From Magnetospirillum fulvum MGU-K5 (GTDB lineage Bacteria > Pseudomonadota > Alphaproteobacteria > Rhodospirillales > Magnetospirillaceae): DNA of 46,130 nucleotides. The notes beneath the pieces are model-generated. The model saw only the letters and a list, made by a program, of their open reading frames with translations, ran no database searches and had not been told where the DNA came from. How positions within the stretch are numbered: position 1 is the stretch's first letter; the number at the start of each line of letters is the position of its first letter. The stretch covers positions 1-46,130 of the forward strand of contig NZ_AQPH01000022.1 of assembly GCF_000442515.1 (NCBI RefSeq), given 5' to 3'. This document shows, piece by piece, positions 8,978 to 18,399 of this stretch. The position numbers were made by a program, and so were the translations under genes.

Positions 8978-11010
8978 AACCGGACTCCCAGGCGGCCCAT
9001 CATCGTCCGCCCCGGCATCGTATAGGTGCTGTAAGCGCCATAGGTGCTGGTGCTGGCGTAATGGAGGTCGGCATATTCGACATCGCCCAGGTTCTGGACC
9101 GTGAACGACCAATCGACCGGCTCGATCGTGCCACCGATCCGCAGATCGACCAGGGTGTAATCGGCAGCCAGCGGCTGGAAATTGGCCTGATCGTTATCCA
9201 TCCGACTGCGGCCGACATATCGGGCATCGAGATCAAGCACGACATACTTGTCCCAGGCGTCCCACGACACCCCGCCGGTCGCGGTCCAGGGCGCCACCAG
9301 CGGCACGTCGTTACCCTCGTAACGCCCATCGCGGAACTTGGCCTGGGTATAGGCCCCGCCCGCCTTGAGCCGCACCGTGTCGGTCAGGCGATAGCCCAGA
9401 CTGGTCTCGATCCCATAGCGGCGGGTGGGGTCGAGGTTGAGATTAACCCCACGCACAAGGTCGAAGTGAATTTCGTCGTTCAGATCCATCGCATAGGCAC
9501 TGGCCCGCCAATCGAGCCGCCCGACCTGACCGCGCAATCCGGCTTCGATATCGCGCGAGGTCTGGGTCTTCAACTGCATCGGCGCCGTGATCCCCATCCC
9601 ATTGGGGGCCGTGCCGACCCGGTCATCGACGTTGGGCAGGCGCAGGCTGCGCCCGATCCGGCCGAACACAGTGACGGCGTCAGTCAGGCGATGCTCGATC
9701 CCAAGATGGGCAGCATAATTGTATTCGATGTCGGAAAGCGGATTGGCCCCGGCACTGCCCGGAAGCGAACGATCGACCCCGCTGACATCGACCCGGACGA
9801 CACGGGCACCCAGCGACAGGTCAGTGTCGGACCGCACCGCCAGGGTGTCCTGGCCGTACAGCGCAAGCGAGCGCTGCTGGAGGCGGTAACGGTCGGTGGG
9901 GGTGGAAGTCTTGGTTGCCGACCGGTCCGAATCGTAGAGCGAATGATAATAATCGAGACCGGCAGTGAAGCGGTTACCAAGACCGCCCAAGGTACCCTCG
10001 CCATTGAGACGCGGCGTGAGCGAGACGGTGGTCAGTGCGGTGTCGGTGTAGGAATAACCGAAACCTTGCCAGAACAGGCCCGATTGCTGGTCCTTGTGAC
10101 GGATACCGGCGTCGGCAACCAGTTCCAGACCGGGGCTGAGGTCAAAGCGGCCGCCGAATGTCGCGTTGACGCCCTGCTTGTCGCCGTAATCCTCAGGAGT
10201 AGCGGTGCCGCGGCGGTTGCCGACAACCCGCTGTGCCTGTGACACGACACCGGGATAACCGAGTTTCTGATCGTCGGCCGACAGGTTGAGGTACAGTTCG
10301 CCGCTATCCAGCCCTTGGCGGATTTCCCCCGCCACGCTGCGCTGCTTCAGGTTGTTGTTGTCGCGATAGCCGTCCGAGGTGATCTGCGACCCGTTCAGCG
10401 ACAGCGCGGTATCGCCGATTCGCCGGGTGATTCCACCGCTGGCCTCGCGATGACCAAGCGAGCCGATCGCACCTTCGGCCCGGACCTGATTGGGGGTGTT
10501 GATCGCATTCTTGGTGATGATGTTGACGACACCACCGACCGCGCCGTCACCATACAGCACCGCACCGGCATTACCGTGGATCACCTCGATCCGCTCGATC
10601 GAATCGCGCGGAATCGCGCTCAGATCGACCGCCGACATATCAACGTCGTTAAGGCGGCGACCATTGACCAGGATCAGGGTGTTGGACGTCGCGGCGGCAC
10701 CAAAGCCGCGCATGTCGATCGTGGTCTGGGCGCTGTTGACCCCGCCGAAATTGCTTCGGATTTGAACACCGGGCACGCGGGCGAGAATCTCGGGGATCGT
10801 CTGGCCGGGCGAGCGTTCGATTTCGGCGGCGGTAATCACCGTGGTCGAGGCCCCGGTGACGCCCTCGCCCAATCGGCTGGCGGTGACCAGGGTGTCGGGC
10901 AAGGTGACAGGGGTATCGTCGTCGGCAAGGGCGGGCTGGCCGCCCAGCACGGCAAGCATCCCCGCCATGATCGTCAGGCCGTCGCGACAGGGAACAAGGG
11001 TCGTTTTCAT
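8974..11010 (-). CDS. btuB: TonB-dependent vitamin B12 receptor BtuB
   Basis: A 678-residue outer-membrane receptor. It has a signal peptide ending QPALA, a TonB box-like segment (TPVTLPDTLVTASR), a plug domain (VPGVQIRSNFG ... VVNIITKNA) and a 22-strand-type barrel ending in Phe (GRLGVRF). The start MKTTLVPCRDG at 11010 is preferred; ATG 11025 adds five residues and has a G-rich stretch upstream. The frame stays open far upstream through the leader and part of the riboswitch, but those residues are not receptor-like. First gene of the btuBFCD-tonB-cobF operon. Binding of cobalamin by the riboswitch should shut this operon down when B12 is plentiful. Confidence 0.93.
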   Translation of the reverse strand: MKTTLVPCRDGLTIMAGMLAVLGGQPALADDDTPVTLPDTLVTASRLGEGVTGASTTVITAAEIERSPGQTIPEILARVPGVQIRSNFGGVNSAQTTIDMRGFGAAATSNTLILVNGRRLNDVDMSAVDLSAIPRDSIERIEVIHGNAGAVLYGDGAVGGVVNIITKNAINTPNQVRAEGAIGSLGHREASGGITRRIGDTALSLNGSQITSDGYRDNNNLKQRSVAGEIRQGLDSGELYLNLSADDQKLGYPGVVSQAQRVVGNRRGTATPEDYGDKQGVNATFGGRFDLSPGLELVADAGIRHKDQQSGLFWQGFGYSYTDTALTTVSLTPRLNGEGTLGGLGNRFTAGLDYYHSLYDSDRSATKTSTPTDRYRLQQRSLALYGQDTLAVRSDTDLSLGARVVRVDVSGVDRSLPGSAGANPLSDIEYNYAAHLGIEHRLTDAVTVFGRIGRSLRLPNVDDRVGTAPNGMGITAPMQLKTQTSRDIEAGLRGQVGRLDWRASAYAMDLNDEIHFDLVRGVNLNLDPTRRYGIETSLGYRLTDTVRLKAGGAYTQAKFRDGRYEGNDVPLVAPWTATGGVSWDAWDKYVVLDLDARYVGRSRMDNDQANFQPLAADYTLVDLRIGGTIEPVDWSFTVQNLGDVEYADLHYASTSTYGAYSTYTMPGRTMMGRLGVRF

Positions 11011-11132
11011 CAAGACGCAATCCATCGGTCTCGCCCCCGCCGTCGGCGACGGGTGGGGCACAGTGGCAAGAACCGATGCGAACGCGCTGGGGGCGGCCTG
11101 CCCTTGGAGCAAGACAACCGACCAGACAAACA

Positions 11133-11154
11133 GGCACGGACAAAGCCCGTCGCC
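11133..11154 (-). terminator. GC-rich hairpin in the btuB leader, possible riboswitch expression platform
   Basis: On the minus strand the bases read GGCGACGGGCTTTGTCCGTGCC followed by TGTTTGTC. This is a stem-loop with a T-rich tail between the riboswitch and the btuB start. It could be the terminator that forms when B12 is bound. The stem has a mismatch and the T-tract is broken, so termination is not certain. Confidence 0.4.
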
Positions 11155-11274
11155 ATGCTGTTCAAACAGCCGAAAGTCACGCGGGGAGGTCCCACCCGGC
11201 TTTCGCATCGGAAACGACGTCACCGCTGCGAAAGACCGCTCCGTGTGGTACGCCCCGCCCACCGGTTGGGTGAC

Positions 11275-11465
11275 TGTGTCGGCAGGTCTCCTGGCTTGCG
11301 GGTCAATGCCCTTGGCGTCCGGCCTTCCCAGTTTCCCAGTGACCATGATGGACGCGGACTCGCCGCTTACAGTTGCGGGGGCAGCCGAGGCATCGGCCCA
11401 AACCGGGCGTCACCTCGTTCCCTCTTTCCTCCTCGGGGCAAACCGAGGAACCAACACGCTCCCAC
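11275..11465 (-). promoter_or_regulatory. cobalamin (AdoCbl-type) riboswitch
   Basis: Read on the minus strand, the conserved blocks appear in the right order: GAGGAAAGAGGGAA, then GCCCCCGCAACTGTAAG, GGTCACTGGG, CTGGGAAGGC, and the B12 box AGCCAGGAGACCTGCC (complement of 11281-11296). Together these define the cobalamin aptamer. It lies about 265 bp upstream of btuB and points at it, so it should repress the B12 uptake operon when cobalamin is abundant. The outer boundaries are approximate. Confidence 0.96.
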
Positions 11466-11494
11466 AATCCGTCACTTGCGGTTGAGGGGTCAAG

Positions 11495-12244
11495 GTGGAA
11501 GGTTGGACTATACCGTTCAGGCAGGCTTGCGCCCGCCCCGGCCCCATGACAAAGCGGTCGGCCATGACCCGATTGCTCAACATCACCTTGTCTCCGCCCT
11601 GGCTGATCGCCCGCCTGCCGGGCCTGTTCCGGATCGCGGGCTGGTCACTCAATCGTCCCGGCCTGACGATAGCGGACACGGTGGCGTGGCTTGAGGTGCG
11701 CGATGCCGACCTGCCGCTCGGCGTCGATCCGCTCGATCTGCTTAACCGCAGGCTGGCCGAACAGGGATTGGACAACGCAGCCGGTCTGATGACGGCCCGC
11801 GATGTTCGTCGCTTTTGCGTCGCGGCTTCGGCCGACGAGTCGATACGGGCCGAGTCCCTGGTCACGCTGGGGCTGACCAACGGGTCGATCCTGGACGAAC
11901 AGGGCCAGCCGTCCGGTCCGGTCGGAGCGTTTCCGGTTGGCACCATCAATCTGCTGGTGGCGCTGTCGGAGCCGCTTGGCGACGGAGCGTTGCTCGAGGC
12001 GCTGGCGCTGGCGGCAACCGCGCGAACCGCCGCCCTGCTCGCGGAAGGGGGACGGATCGTCGGCACCGGCACCGATTGCATCCTGGTCGCCTGCCCGCCT
12101 GCCGCCAGAGGTCAAGATTATGCAGGTCTGCACACCGCAATCGGCCGTCACCTCACCAAAGCGGTTTATCGGGCCGTCCGTCAGGCCCGCCATGAGTGGG
12201 AAACGGAAAACGCATCGCTGCTCCGACAGATCGGCCTGGCCTGA
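11495..12244 (+). CDS. cbiZ: adenosylcobinamide amidohydrolase, CbiZ family
   Basis: A CbiZ-family protein of up to 249 residues. Family features are RPGLTIADTVAWLEVRDADLP, VTLGLTNGS and VGTGTDCILVACP. CbiZ cleaves the amide of adenosylcobinamides to give adenosylcobyric acid, so that imported foreign corrinoids can be rebuilt into the host's own cobamide. It stands divergently from the riboswitch/btuB operon and complements uptake with salvage. The start is uncertain: GTG 11495 has a good GAGGGG five bases upstream but adds an Arg/Pro-rich non-conserved leader. ATG 11546 or 11564 (before RLLNITLSPPWLIARL) fits the family better. The riboswitch promoter on the other strand must lie within or next to its 5' end. 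Confidence 0.88.
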   Translation: MEGWTIPFRQACARPGPMTKRSAMTRLLNITLSPPWLIARLPGLFRIAGWSLNRPGLTIADTVAWLEVRDADLPLGVDPLDLLNRRLAEQGLDNAAGLMTARDVRRFCVAASADESIRAESLVTLGLTNGSILDEQGQPSGPVGAFPVGTINLLVALSEPLGDGALLEALALAATARTAALLAEGGRIVGTGTDCILVACPPAARGQDYAGLHTAIGRHLTKAVYRAVRQARHEWETENASLLRQIGLA

Positions 12245-12311
12245 CCCCCTCTTTTCGCTTCGTCCGCCCCCCGTAACAGGCACGCGGATTGCTTTGTCCT
12301 CCGTCAATGCA

Positions 12312-12340
12312 GGGAAAGGGGCCGCAAAGCCGCCTTTCCC
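12312..12340 (+). terminator. hairpin after cbiZ
   Basis: GGGAAAGG (12312-12319) pairs perfectly with CCTTTCCC (12333-12340), with a further GGC/GCC pairing in the loop. It lies 68 bp after the cbiZ stop and before the next gene. There is no T-tract, so it may be a rho-assisted end or a processing structure. Confidence 0.35.
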
Positions 12341-12413
12341 GCCACACCATTGACCAGCAAATTTTGCCCAAAAGGCAGATTTTGCCGAGCCGCAGCACGA
12401 GGGGAGAACACCC

Positions 12414-13052
12414 GTGAGCGTTAATCTGTCCGTTGATTCCGCCCGCGGGTATTCCGCGTTTCCCCAGACCAACCGCACCAGCAAAACCACCGAGCCCGAA
12501 GAATCGTTCGCCGACACCCTGGCGCGGGGAAGCGCCGCCTTGTTGGCGACGCCCCAGGAAAAGCAGGATTACGCCAGGGACTTGACCCAACGGTTGCAGG
12601 CGGCCGGAATCGACACGTCGAACCCGATTGCCTTAACCACCAACAGTTCCGGCGCGGTGGTGGCCAAGGACGGCACCCCCGATAAGGAGAAGATCGACGC
12701 CCTGTTCGCCAACGACTACAAGCTCGCCAACCAATATCGCAAGATTGCGAGCACCGAGTTGATGCAGGCGCTTGGCACCGAATATACCCCCTATGCCGCC
12801 GATTATCAGGCGGCGGGCAGCGACGCCGCCCGCAGTGCGGTGTGGCAGCGTTATCAGGGGACGTTCAGCGCGCTGGAAGCGGCGGGCAACGACCTGACCC
12901 TGTCGAACGGCAAACTGACCTCGCGCGCGGTTGAAATGGCCCAGTCCAGCGCCGCAGCCGCCACCCAAAACGGCCTGCCCGCCAAACTGGTGGCTCAGAT
13001 CGAACGTTCGAACCAGGAAAGCCTGATGGCGACGGTCAGCGGCGGCAAGTAA
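12414..13052 (+). CDS. hypothetical protein, Ala/Ser/Thr-rich, no recognised domain
   Basis: A 212-residue soluble-looking protein starting at GTG 12414, with GGGGAG eight bases upstream. No signal peptide or membrane segment is visible. It is polar and mostly predicted helical, with a conserved-looking middle (EKIDALFANDYKLANQYRKI) and an Ala-rich C-terminal part. I do not recognise the family. It stands alone on the plus strand between cbiZ and the heme oxygenase gene, with hairpins on both sides, so it is probably its own transcription unit. The N-terminal Ser/Thr-rich region resembles flagellar-associated or secreted small proteins in a general way only. Confidence 0.75.
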   Translation: MSVNLSVDSARGYSAFPQTNRTSKTTEPEESFADTLARGSAALLATPQEKQDYARDLTQRLQAAGIDTSNPIALTTNSSGAVVAKDGTPDKEKIDALFANDYKLANQYRKIASTELMQALGTEYTPYAADYQAAGSDAARSAVWQRYQGTFSALEAAGNDLTLSNGKLTSRAVEMAQSSAAAATQNGLPAKLVAQIERSNQESLMATVSGGK

Positions 13053-13098
13053 CTCCCTCCAATTGTCCGATGGATTTCCCGTCAAGGGACGCCGAAGA

Positions 13099-13109
13099 TG
13101 TCTAAGACA
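13099..13109. promoter_or_regulatory. palindrome TGTCTAAGACA upstream of the heme oxygenase gene
   Basis: A perfect inverted repeat with one central base, having the same TGTC-N3-GACA shape as the palindromes near the puc genes. It lies 89 bp before the heme oxygenase ATG. A weaker relative (CGTCTTTGACA) lies about 50 bp further on. It may be an operator for the bph cluster. Confidence 0.35.
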
Positions 13110-13118
13110 GACTGAAAC

Positions 13119-13144
13119 GAATGCGTGGGGTATCCCCCGCATTC
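13119..13144. other. stable hairpin between 12414-13052 and the heme oxygenase gene
   Basis: GAATGCG (13119-13125) pairs with CGCATTC (13138-13144). After a one-base bulge, GGGG pairs with CCCC around a TAT loop. There is no T-tract on either side. It may end the upstream transcript or lie in the 5' leader of the heme oxygenase mRNA. Confidence 0.35.
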
Positions 13145-13187
13145 GGATCGACGTCTTTGACACTGACCCGAGGATGGGACGCGACGA

Positions 13188-13814
13188 ATGACGACAGGGG
13201 ATTCCCTCTATAATGATTTGCGCCCAAGATTGCGCGATGCAACCAAGGCGCCACACCACCGCATTGACCACCGCCCTTTGATGGCTCCGCTGGTCCGGGG
13301 CGATTTGACCGCCCGCCTTTATGGCGATGCCCTGCTGGCGCTGTATAGCTTCCATGCCCCAAGCGAGCGGGCGTTCGCGGCGTTTCTGAACGATCCCGAT
13401 GCGGTGCCCCCGCCGCGCAGCGCTTGGCTCGCCGCCGATCTCGACCGCCTGGGCCGGACGGAAATCACCCAGTCCGCAATTGGGTCGGTCTGGTCCGGAC
13501 AGCCCCCCGCCTCCCCGTCCGAATATATCGGCATGCGTTATGTGATCGAGGGTGGATCGCTCGGCGCCCGGGCGATTCTCGCTCCCTTGATCGAGCGTCT
13601 TCCGTCCGAATGTAAGTCCGTCACCCGCTTTTTCGATGGTCAGCAGGAGGAACGCGACTGGCTAAACTTCTGGGCCTTGGCCGAACGCTTGGGGCCGCTT
13701 GATGCCGATGCGACCATCCATGCGGCAACGCGCTTTTTCGGCGAGATCGAATCCCTGGCCGATCGGCGTTGGCAGGAAAGCCACGGCACCGGATCAGCCT
13801 CTACCAAGAAGTAG
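13188..13814 (+). CDS. bphO: biliverdin-producing heme oxygenase
   Basis: A 208-residue heme oxygenase. It opens heme to biliverdin, the chromophore of bacteriophytochromes. The proximal-His region LRDATKAPHHRIDHRPLM (His23/His24) and the distal-helix Gly motif YVIEGGSLGARAI are typical. It is first in a cluster with the bacteriophytochrome gene (14622), so it very probably supplies that protein's chromophore rather than serving iron acquisition. The next gene begins about 90 bp downstream. Confidence 0.9.
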   Translation: MTTGDSLYNDLRPRLRDATKAPHHRIDHRPLMAPLVRGDLTARLYGDALLALYSFHAPSERAFAAFLNDPDAVPPPRSAWLAADLDRLGRTEITQSAIGSVWSGQPPASPSEYIGMRYVIEGGSLGARAILAPLIERLPSECKSVTRFFDGQQEERDWLNFWALAERLGPLDADATIHAATRFFGEIESLADRRWQESHGTGSASTKK

Positions 13815-13902
13815 GTATTGTTTTTAGCAATATCTGGGAATTGATAGGATCGGAACGGAGGTCTAATTTCAAGAGGATCCCGAATTATTTGGTGACTTTG
13901 TT

Positions 13903-14577
13903 GTGCCGAATAAGACCAATCCTCTTTACAACGAAAATGCGGGAATTACCCCTCTGCCGTGTGATGGTCGGGAAATCGACGCGGCGTTAAGAGCGGCGGC
14001 TCGGTGCTACGAGGCCAACCCGTATTTCATGGCGCGCTATGCCGAGCGCGGGGAAGCGTTTTCGCGCTCGGATGGCGGCTATATGGTGACGCTGGCCTCT
14101 CATCCCCTGGCTTACGTGATCCAGCAGATTAAATGGCTTGGTGTTCTGCTCGCGTCGCGCGGGATGCCCCGCTGGCTGCTGGAGAGCCATCTCGACCTGC
14201 TCTACGAAGAATTATCGGCCGCGATCCCTAAGCGCCGTATCAAATATCGTAAGCTGCTCAAGGCGGCGGAGGTTCTGCGCGAAGCCCGGCACGACTGGGT
14301 TTCCCAAACCGATTTTGAAACGCTGGCCGCGACGTTCGCGGCCAATTCGGGCGGCGGACTGGCACATGGCGGAGAAATGCTGGTCAGCGCCGTTTGTGAC
14401 GAGTGTTGCGGCATCACCAAAGCAGTCCCCAGTCTGGTGGTGTGGCTGGGCGATCCCACTCGCTTTTCGGCGCAATGGTGTGCCGCTTTGAATCAGACCT
14501 TGGACAACGCCCGCGCCATGGCCGCACGAAATGGCAGCCCGTCGGCGAACCTTGAGGTTTCGGCGGGAGCCGCGTGA
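13903..14577 (+). CDS. conserved hypothetical protein in the bacteriophytochrome cluster, with a CxxCC motif
   Basis: A 224-residue soluble protein lying between the heme oxygenase and bacteriophytochrome genes. The core (REIDAALRAAARCYEANPYF, then MARYAERGEAFSRSDGGYMV) is helical. The C-terminal part contains a Cys cluster, VCDECCGITKAVPSLVVW. I believe similar unnamed proteins occur beside phytochromes in other alphaproteobacteria, but this is memory only. No known domain is assigned. The GTG start at 13903 has no good ribosome-binding site. The frame extends back to 13867 after a TAA, with AGAGGA nearby, so the true start may be a rare codon slightly upstream. It could be a partner or modulator of the photoreceptor. 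Confidence 0.8.
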   Translation: MPNKTNPLYNENAGITPLPCDGREIDAALRAAARCYEANPYFMARYAERGEAFSRSDGGYMVTLASHPLAYVIQQIKWLGVLLASRGMPRWLLESHLDLLYEELSAAIPKRRIKYRKLLKAAEVLREARHDWVSQTDFETLAATFAANSGGGLAHGGEMLVSAVCDECCGITKAVPSLVVWLGDPTRFSAQWCAALNQTLDNARAMAARNGSPSANLEVSAGAA

Positions 14578-14621
14578 TAGGCTTCTTCCGTCTCGGTTCA
14601 AGCGACCAGTGAGAAGGCGCG

Positions 14622-17600
14622 ATGAGTCCCCTTGATACGTCCTCGTGCGAGACCGAGCCGATCCGCTATCCCGGGGCGGTTCAACCGCACGGTGCCTTGT
14701 TGGTCCTGGACAGCGACCAGCGAACCATCGAGGCCGCCAGCGATTCATGTCAGACGATGCTGGGCCTGTCGGCCGAAAGCTTGCTTGGCCGTCGGATCGG
14801 TCTGGTCGTCGGGTGGGAGGCCGAAACCGCCCTGCTCGCCCCTCAGACCGAGGGATTGGAGCCACTGGTTCCCCTCGAGATCAACGGAACAGCGTTCTAT
14901 GCCCGCTCCAGCATGAACGATGCCGGTCTGATCGTCGTCGATATCGAAGCCGCTCACCAGGACGCGGCGACGATCCGGCGTTTGATCTATAATTGCCGCC
15001 GCGATCTGGCCCATCTGCGTCGGCTGAACGACATTCCCGAGATCACGCAGAGCGCGACCGAGATGATCCGCGACATCACCGGATTCGATCGGGTGATGCT
15101 GTATCGCTTCGACGAAGCGTGGAACGGCGCGGTGATCGCCGAAGCCCGCGCCGACGACATCGAACCCTATCTGGGGCTCAATTTCCCGGCCAGCGACATT
15201 CCTCGTCAGGCCAGGGAATTGTTCCAATTAAGCAAAGTGCGGATGATCCCCGACGTCTGCTACACCCCCTCGGGCCTGATCGCCCGGCGTGAAGCTCGCT
15301 CGATCGATCTGGGACGGTCGTGCCTGAGAAGTGTTTCGCCGATCCATATCGAGTACCTCACCAACATGGCGGTCCGTTCGACGATGGTCGGGGCCTTGGT
15401 GGTCGAAGGGGGATTGGTGGGGGCTGGTCTCGTGCCAGAACACGCGAGAGACCCGGTTCTTCGGTCCGGCCGAGCGCGACACGCTGGGCTGGATGTTCGA
15501 AGACATCGCCGCCTTGATCGAGGCGACCCAGATCCGGCAACGGCGCGAGCGGGAATATGGCTTGGCCCTGCACCGCCGTCGGCTGGTCGATGCGATGGGG
15601 GTGCATGATTTCAAATCCCTGATGCAGCACGAAAGCCGGGCTGACCTGCTTGAAGTGGTGGGTGCCGACGGCTTCGCCCTGCTGGTTGATGACTCGATCC
15701 AGACGATGGGAGTAACCCCCGACGCGGACCGCATCCGGGACTTACAGACACGGCGCCGGGCATTGCAGACCGACCCGACCTTCTTCGCTTCCAGTGCCCT
15801 GACCCACGATCTGGGCGCGCCCGAATGCAATGACGGGGTGGCGGGAGCGATCTTCGTCTCGCTGCGAGATCGTCCCGATATCACGATGATCTGGTTTCGC
15901 AACGAGCGCTATCACTCAATACGCTGGGCCGGTGATCCCGAGCACGCCCATTTTGTCGATGAAAGCGGGCGCATCTCGCCCCGGAAATCATTCGCGCAGT
16001 TTCTTCAGAACATTCGCGGCCAATGTCAGGCCTGGAGTCAGGCGGAACTGGATTCTGCGGGCGAACTGGGCTCGTTGATCGAAATCGAAGTCCAGCACCG
16101 CTATAAAGCCGAATTGAATATCCTTCAGACCGTTCTGTCCCGCGTCAACGAGGCGATCTTGGTGACCGAGCCGAATTTCGAGCCGGGCCAGAGCCAGAAA
16201 ATCCTGTGGGTCAGCGAAACCTTCGAGCGATTAAGCGGCTTTAACGCCGAAGAACTGACGGAAATGCGGGCTGACATCATGTTCGGCCCCAAGACCGGGG
16301 CCGCCGACCTTGCCCGCATCGGCGAGCAATTCGCCAGGCGCGAAGCGGTTCGGGTCGAGGTGTTGCGACAAACCAAGGACGGCAAGCCGTTCTGGGTCGA
16401 TATGGATATCCTTCCCGTACTCGACCGCACCGGCCAGGTCGCGCAATTGATTTCGATCGAACGGGACATCACCGCGCGCCGCCAGATGGAGGAATCGCTC
16501 CGGAAACTCTCGACCGCGATCGAGCAAAGTCCCGCTTCGGTGGTGATCACCGATCTCGACGCCAAGATCGAGTACGTCAATCCGCGCTTCACCGAGGTTA
16601 CCGGATATAGCGCCGCCGAGGTGATCGGCAAGAATCCCCGCATTATCCAGTCGCAGGAAACGTCGCGGGAAACATTCCTGGCGCTGTGGAACACGTTGAT
16701 GAACGGCGACATCTGGAGCGGCGAACTGCTGAACCGGCGCAAGAACGGCGAGCTGTATTGGGAGGAAAGCCACATCGCTCCGGTTAAAAATCCGGACGGA
16801 ATCGTCACCCACTATGTCGCGGTCAATCTCGACATCACCGAAAGAAAGAACGCGGAAAGAGCCTTAAGGGCAAGCGAGGCTTTCACCAAGACCATCCTTG
16901 ATTCGATTCCGGAACATATCTGTGTTCTTGATCCGCAAGGCCGCATCGTTTCGGTCAACAAGGCTTGGTGCCAATTCGCCGAAAACAATGAGGCGGCGTG
17001 GCTGGCCGAGAATTCGACGTCGTTCAGCTACCGCGACATCTGTATTGCCTCGACCGATCAGGCCGATAGCAGAATTGCGATTGATGCCTGGGCCGGGATT
17101 GAATCGATTCTGAAAAAGACCTCCGATCATTTCGTTCTCGATTATTTGTGCGACTCCCCCGACACCCCCCGCTGGTTCCGAATGAACGTCTATCCGATGA
17201 TCGCGCCGTGCGAAGGAGCGGTGGTCGCGCACGAGAACATCACCGAACGCAAGCTGATGGAAATCAGCCTTGATAACGAGCGCACTCAATTGCGCACTTT
17301 GCTGGAGACGATTCCCGATCTGGTGTGGCTGAAGACTCCCGAAGGGGTCTATCTCACCTGCAACACCGCATTCGCCCTGTTTCTCGGGGCGACGGCCGCC
17401 GAGATCGTCGGCAAGTCCGATCGCGACTTTCTCGACGAAGAGCAGGCGGCGCTTTTCCGCGACAAAGATCGCGCCGCCATTGCCGCCGGTCGACCCTGTA
17501 TCAGCGACGAAACCATGACCTTTGCCCATGATGGACACCGGGCCTTCATGGCGACAATCCGGACCCCGATGCTCGATCATTCGGGAGCTTTGATCGGCGT

Positions 17601-18399
17601 GCTCGGCATTGCCCGCGATATCACCGAACGGATGGAAGCCGAGGCCAGGATCAAGACGATCAATCTTCAACTGGCCGAGCAAGGGCGCAAGCTGGAACAG
17701 CGCGTGATCGAACGCACCGAGCAATTGCGCCAATTGGCGGTCAAAACCACCCTGGCCGAGGAACGAGAGCGTCAAGCCATCGCCGCCGATCTCCATGACG
17801 ATCTCGGCCAGATGCTACATGTCGCCAAGATCAAGCTGGGCACGCTGTCAAAATCCCTGCGCGACGGCTGCTTTTCCGAAAGCCTGATCGCGGACATGAA
17901 CGCAATCCTGTCCGAGGCAAGCGGGATGGTTCGGTCGCTGACCTCTCAACTCAGCCCGCCGGTGCTGAAGGATCTCGGGCTGGTTCCCGCGCTGGGCTGG
18001 TTGGCCGACGAGATGCGGCGGATCTACAGCCTGAACGTCACGGTCGAAGATGACGGGGCGCCGAAACCTCTTAGCGGGGCACAATCGGCGATCTTGTTTC
18101 GTGCGGTGCGCGAGTTGTTGATCAATGTTTCGAAACACGCCCGGACCGACCGCGCCGAGGTCAGGGTGCAGCGCGACGATAGTCAGATCGTTATCACGGT
18201 CGCAGACAAAGGCATCGGCATGACGGACCCTCGCGGGGCGACTCATTCGCCCAAAGGGTTTGGACTGAGCAGCCTGCGCGAACGCATTGCCTTCCTGAAA
18301 GGGGCGGTAACGATCGACAGCAATCCGGGGGGAGGAACCGTGGTGACCCTGCACATGCAGCTTGAGTCTGCTCCCGCCGCGGCCTCGGAGGGAGCATGA
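14622..18399 (+). CDS. bphP: bacteriophytochrome histidine kinase (PAS-GAF-PHY-PASx4-HisKA_3), with one apparent frameshift
   Basis: Red/far-red photoreceptor kinase of about 1258 residues once a one-base shift is repaired. The biliverdin-linking Cys9 is followed by EPIRYPGAVQPHG. The GAF domain shows PASDIP (Asp192) and SPIH (His242). The PHY tongue has PRKSF near 15980. Four PAS/PAC units follow (about 16125-16490, 16500-16860, 16870-17250, 17280-17640). A NarX-type dimerisation domain then has phospho-acceptor His at 17794-17796 (ADLHDDLGQ), and a HATPase domain follows. Frames switch at 15419-15423, a run of five G; with four G the protein reads VEGGLVGLVSCQNTRE without a break. The two frames taken separately would end at about 15608 and begin at about 15331. 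The stop overlaps the regulator's ATG. A sequencing error is likelier than a true null gene. Confidence 0.93.

Noticed and set aside
11010-11346. N-terminal extension of btuB through the leader and riboswitch
   Set aside because: The open frame crosses the B12 box, which must be untranslated RNA, and the receptor signal peptide begins only at about 11010.
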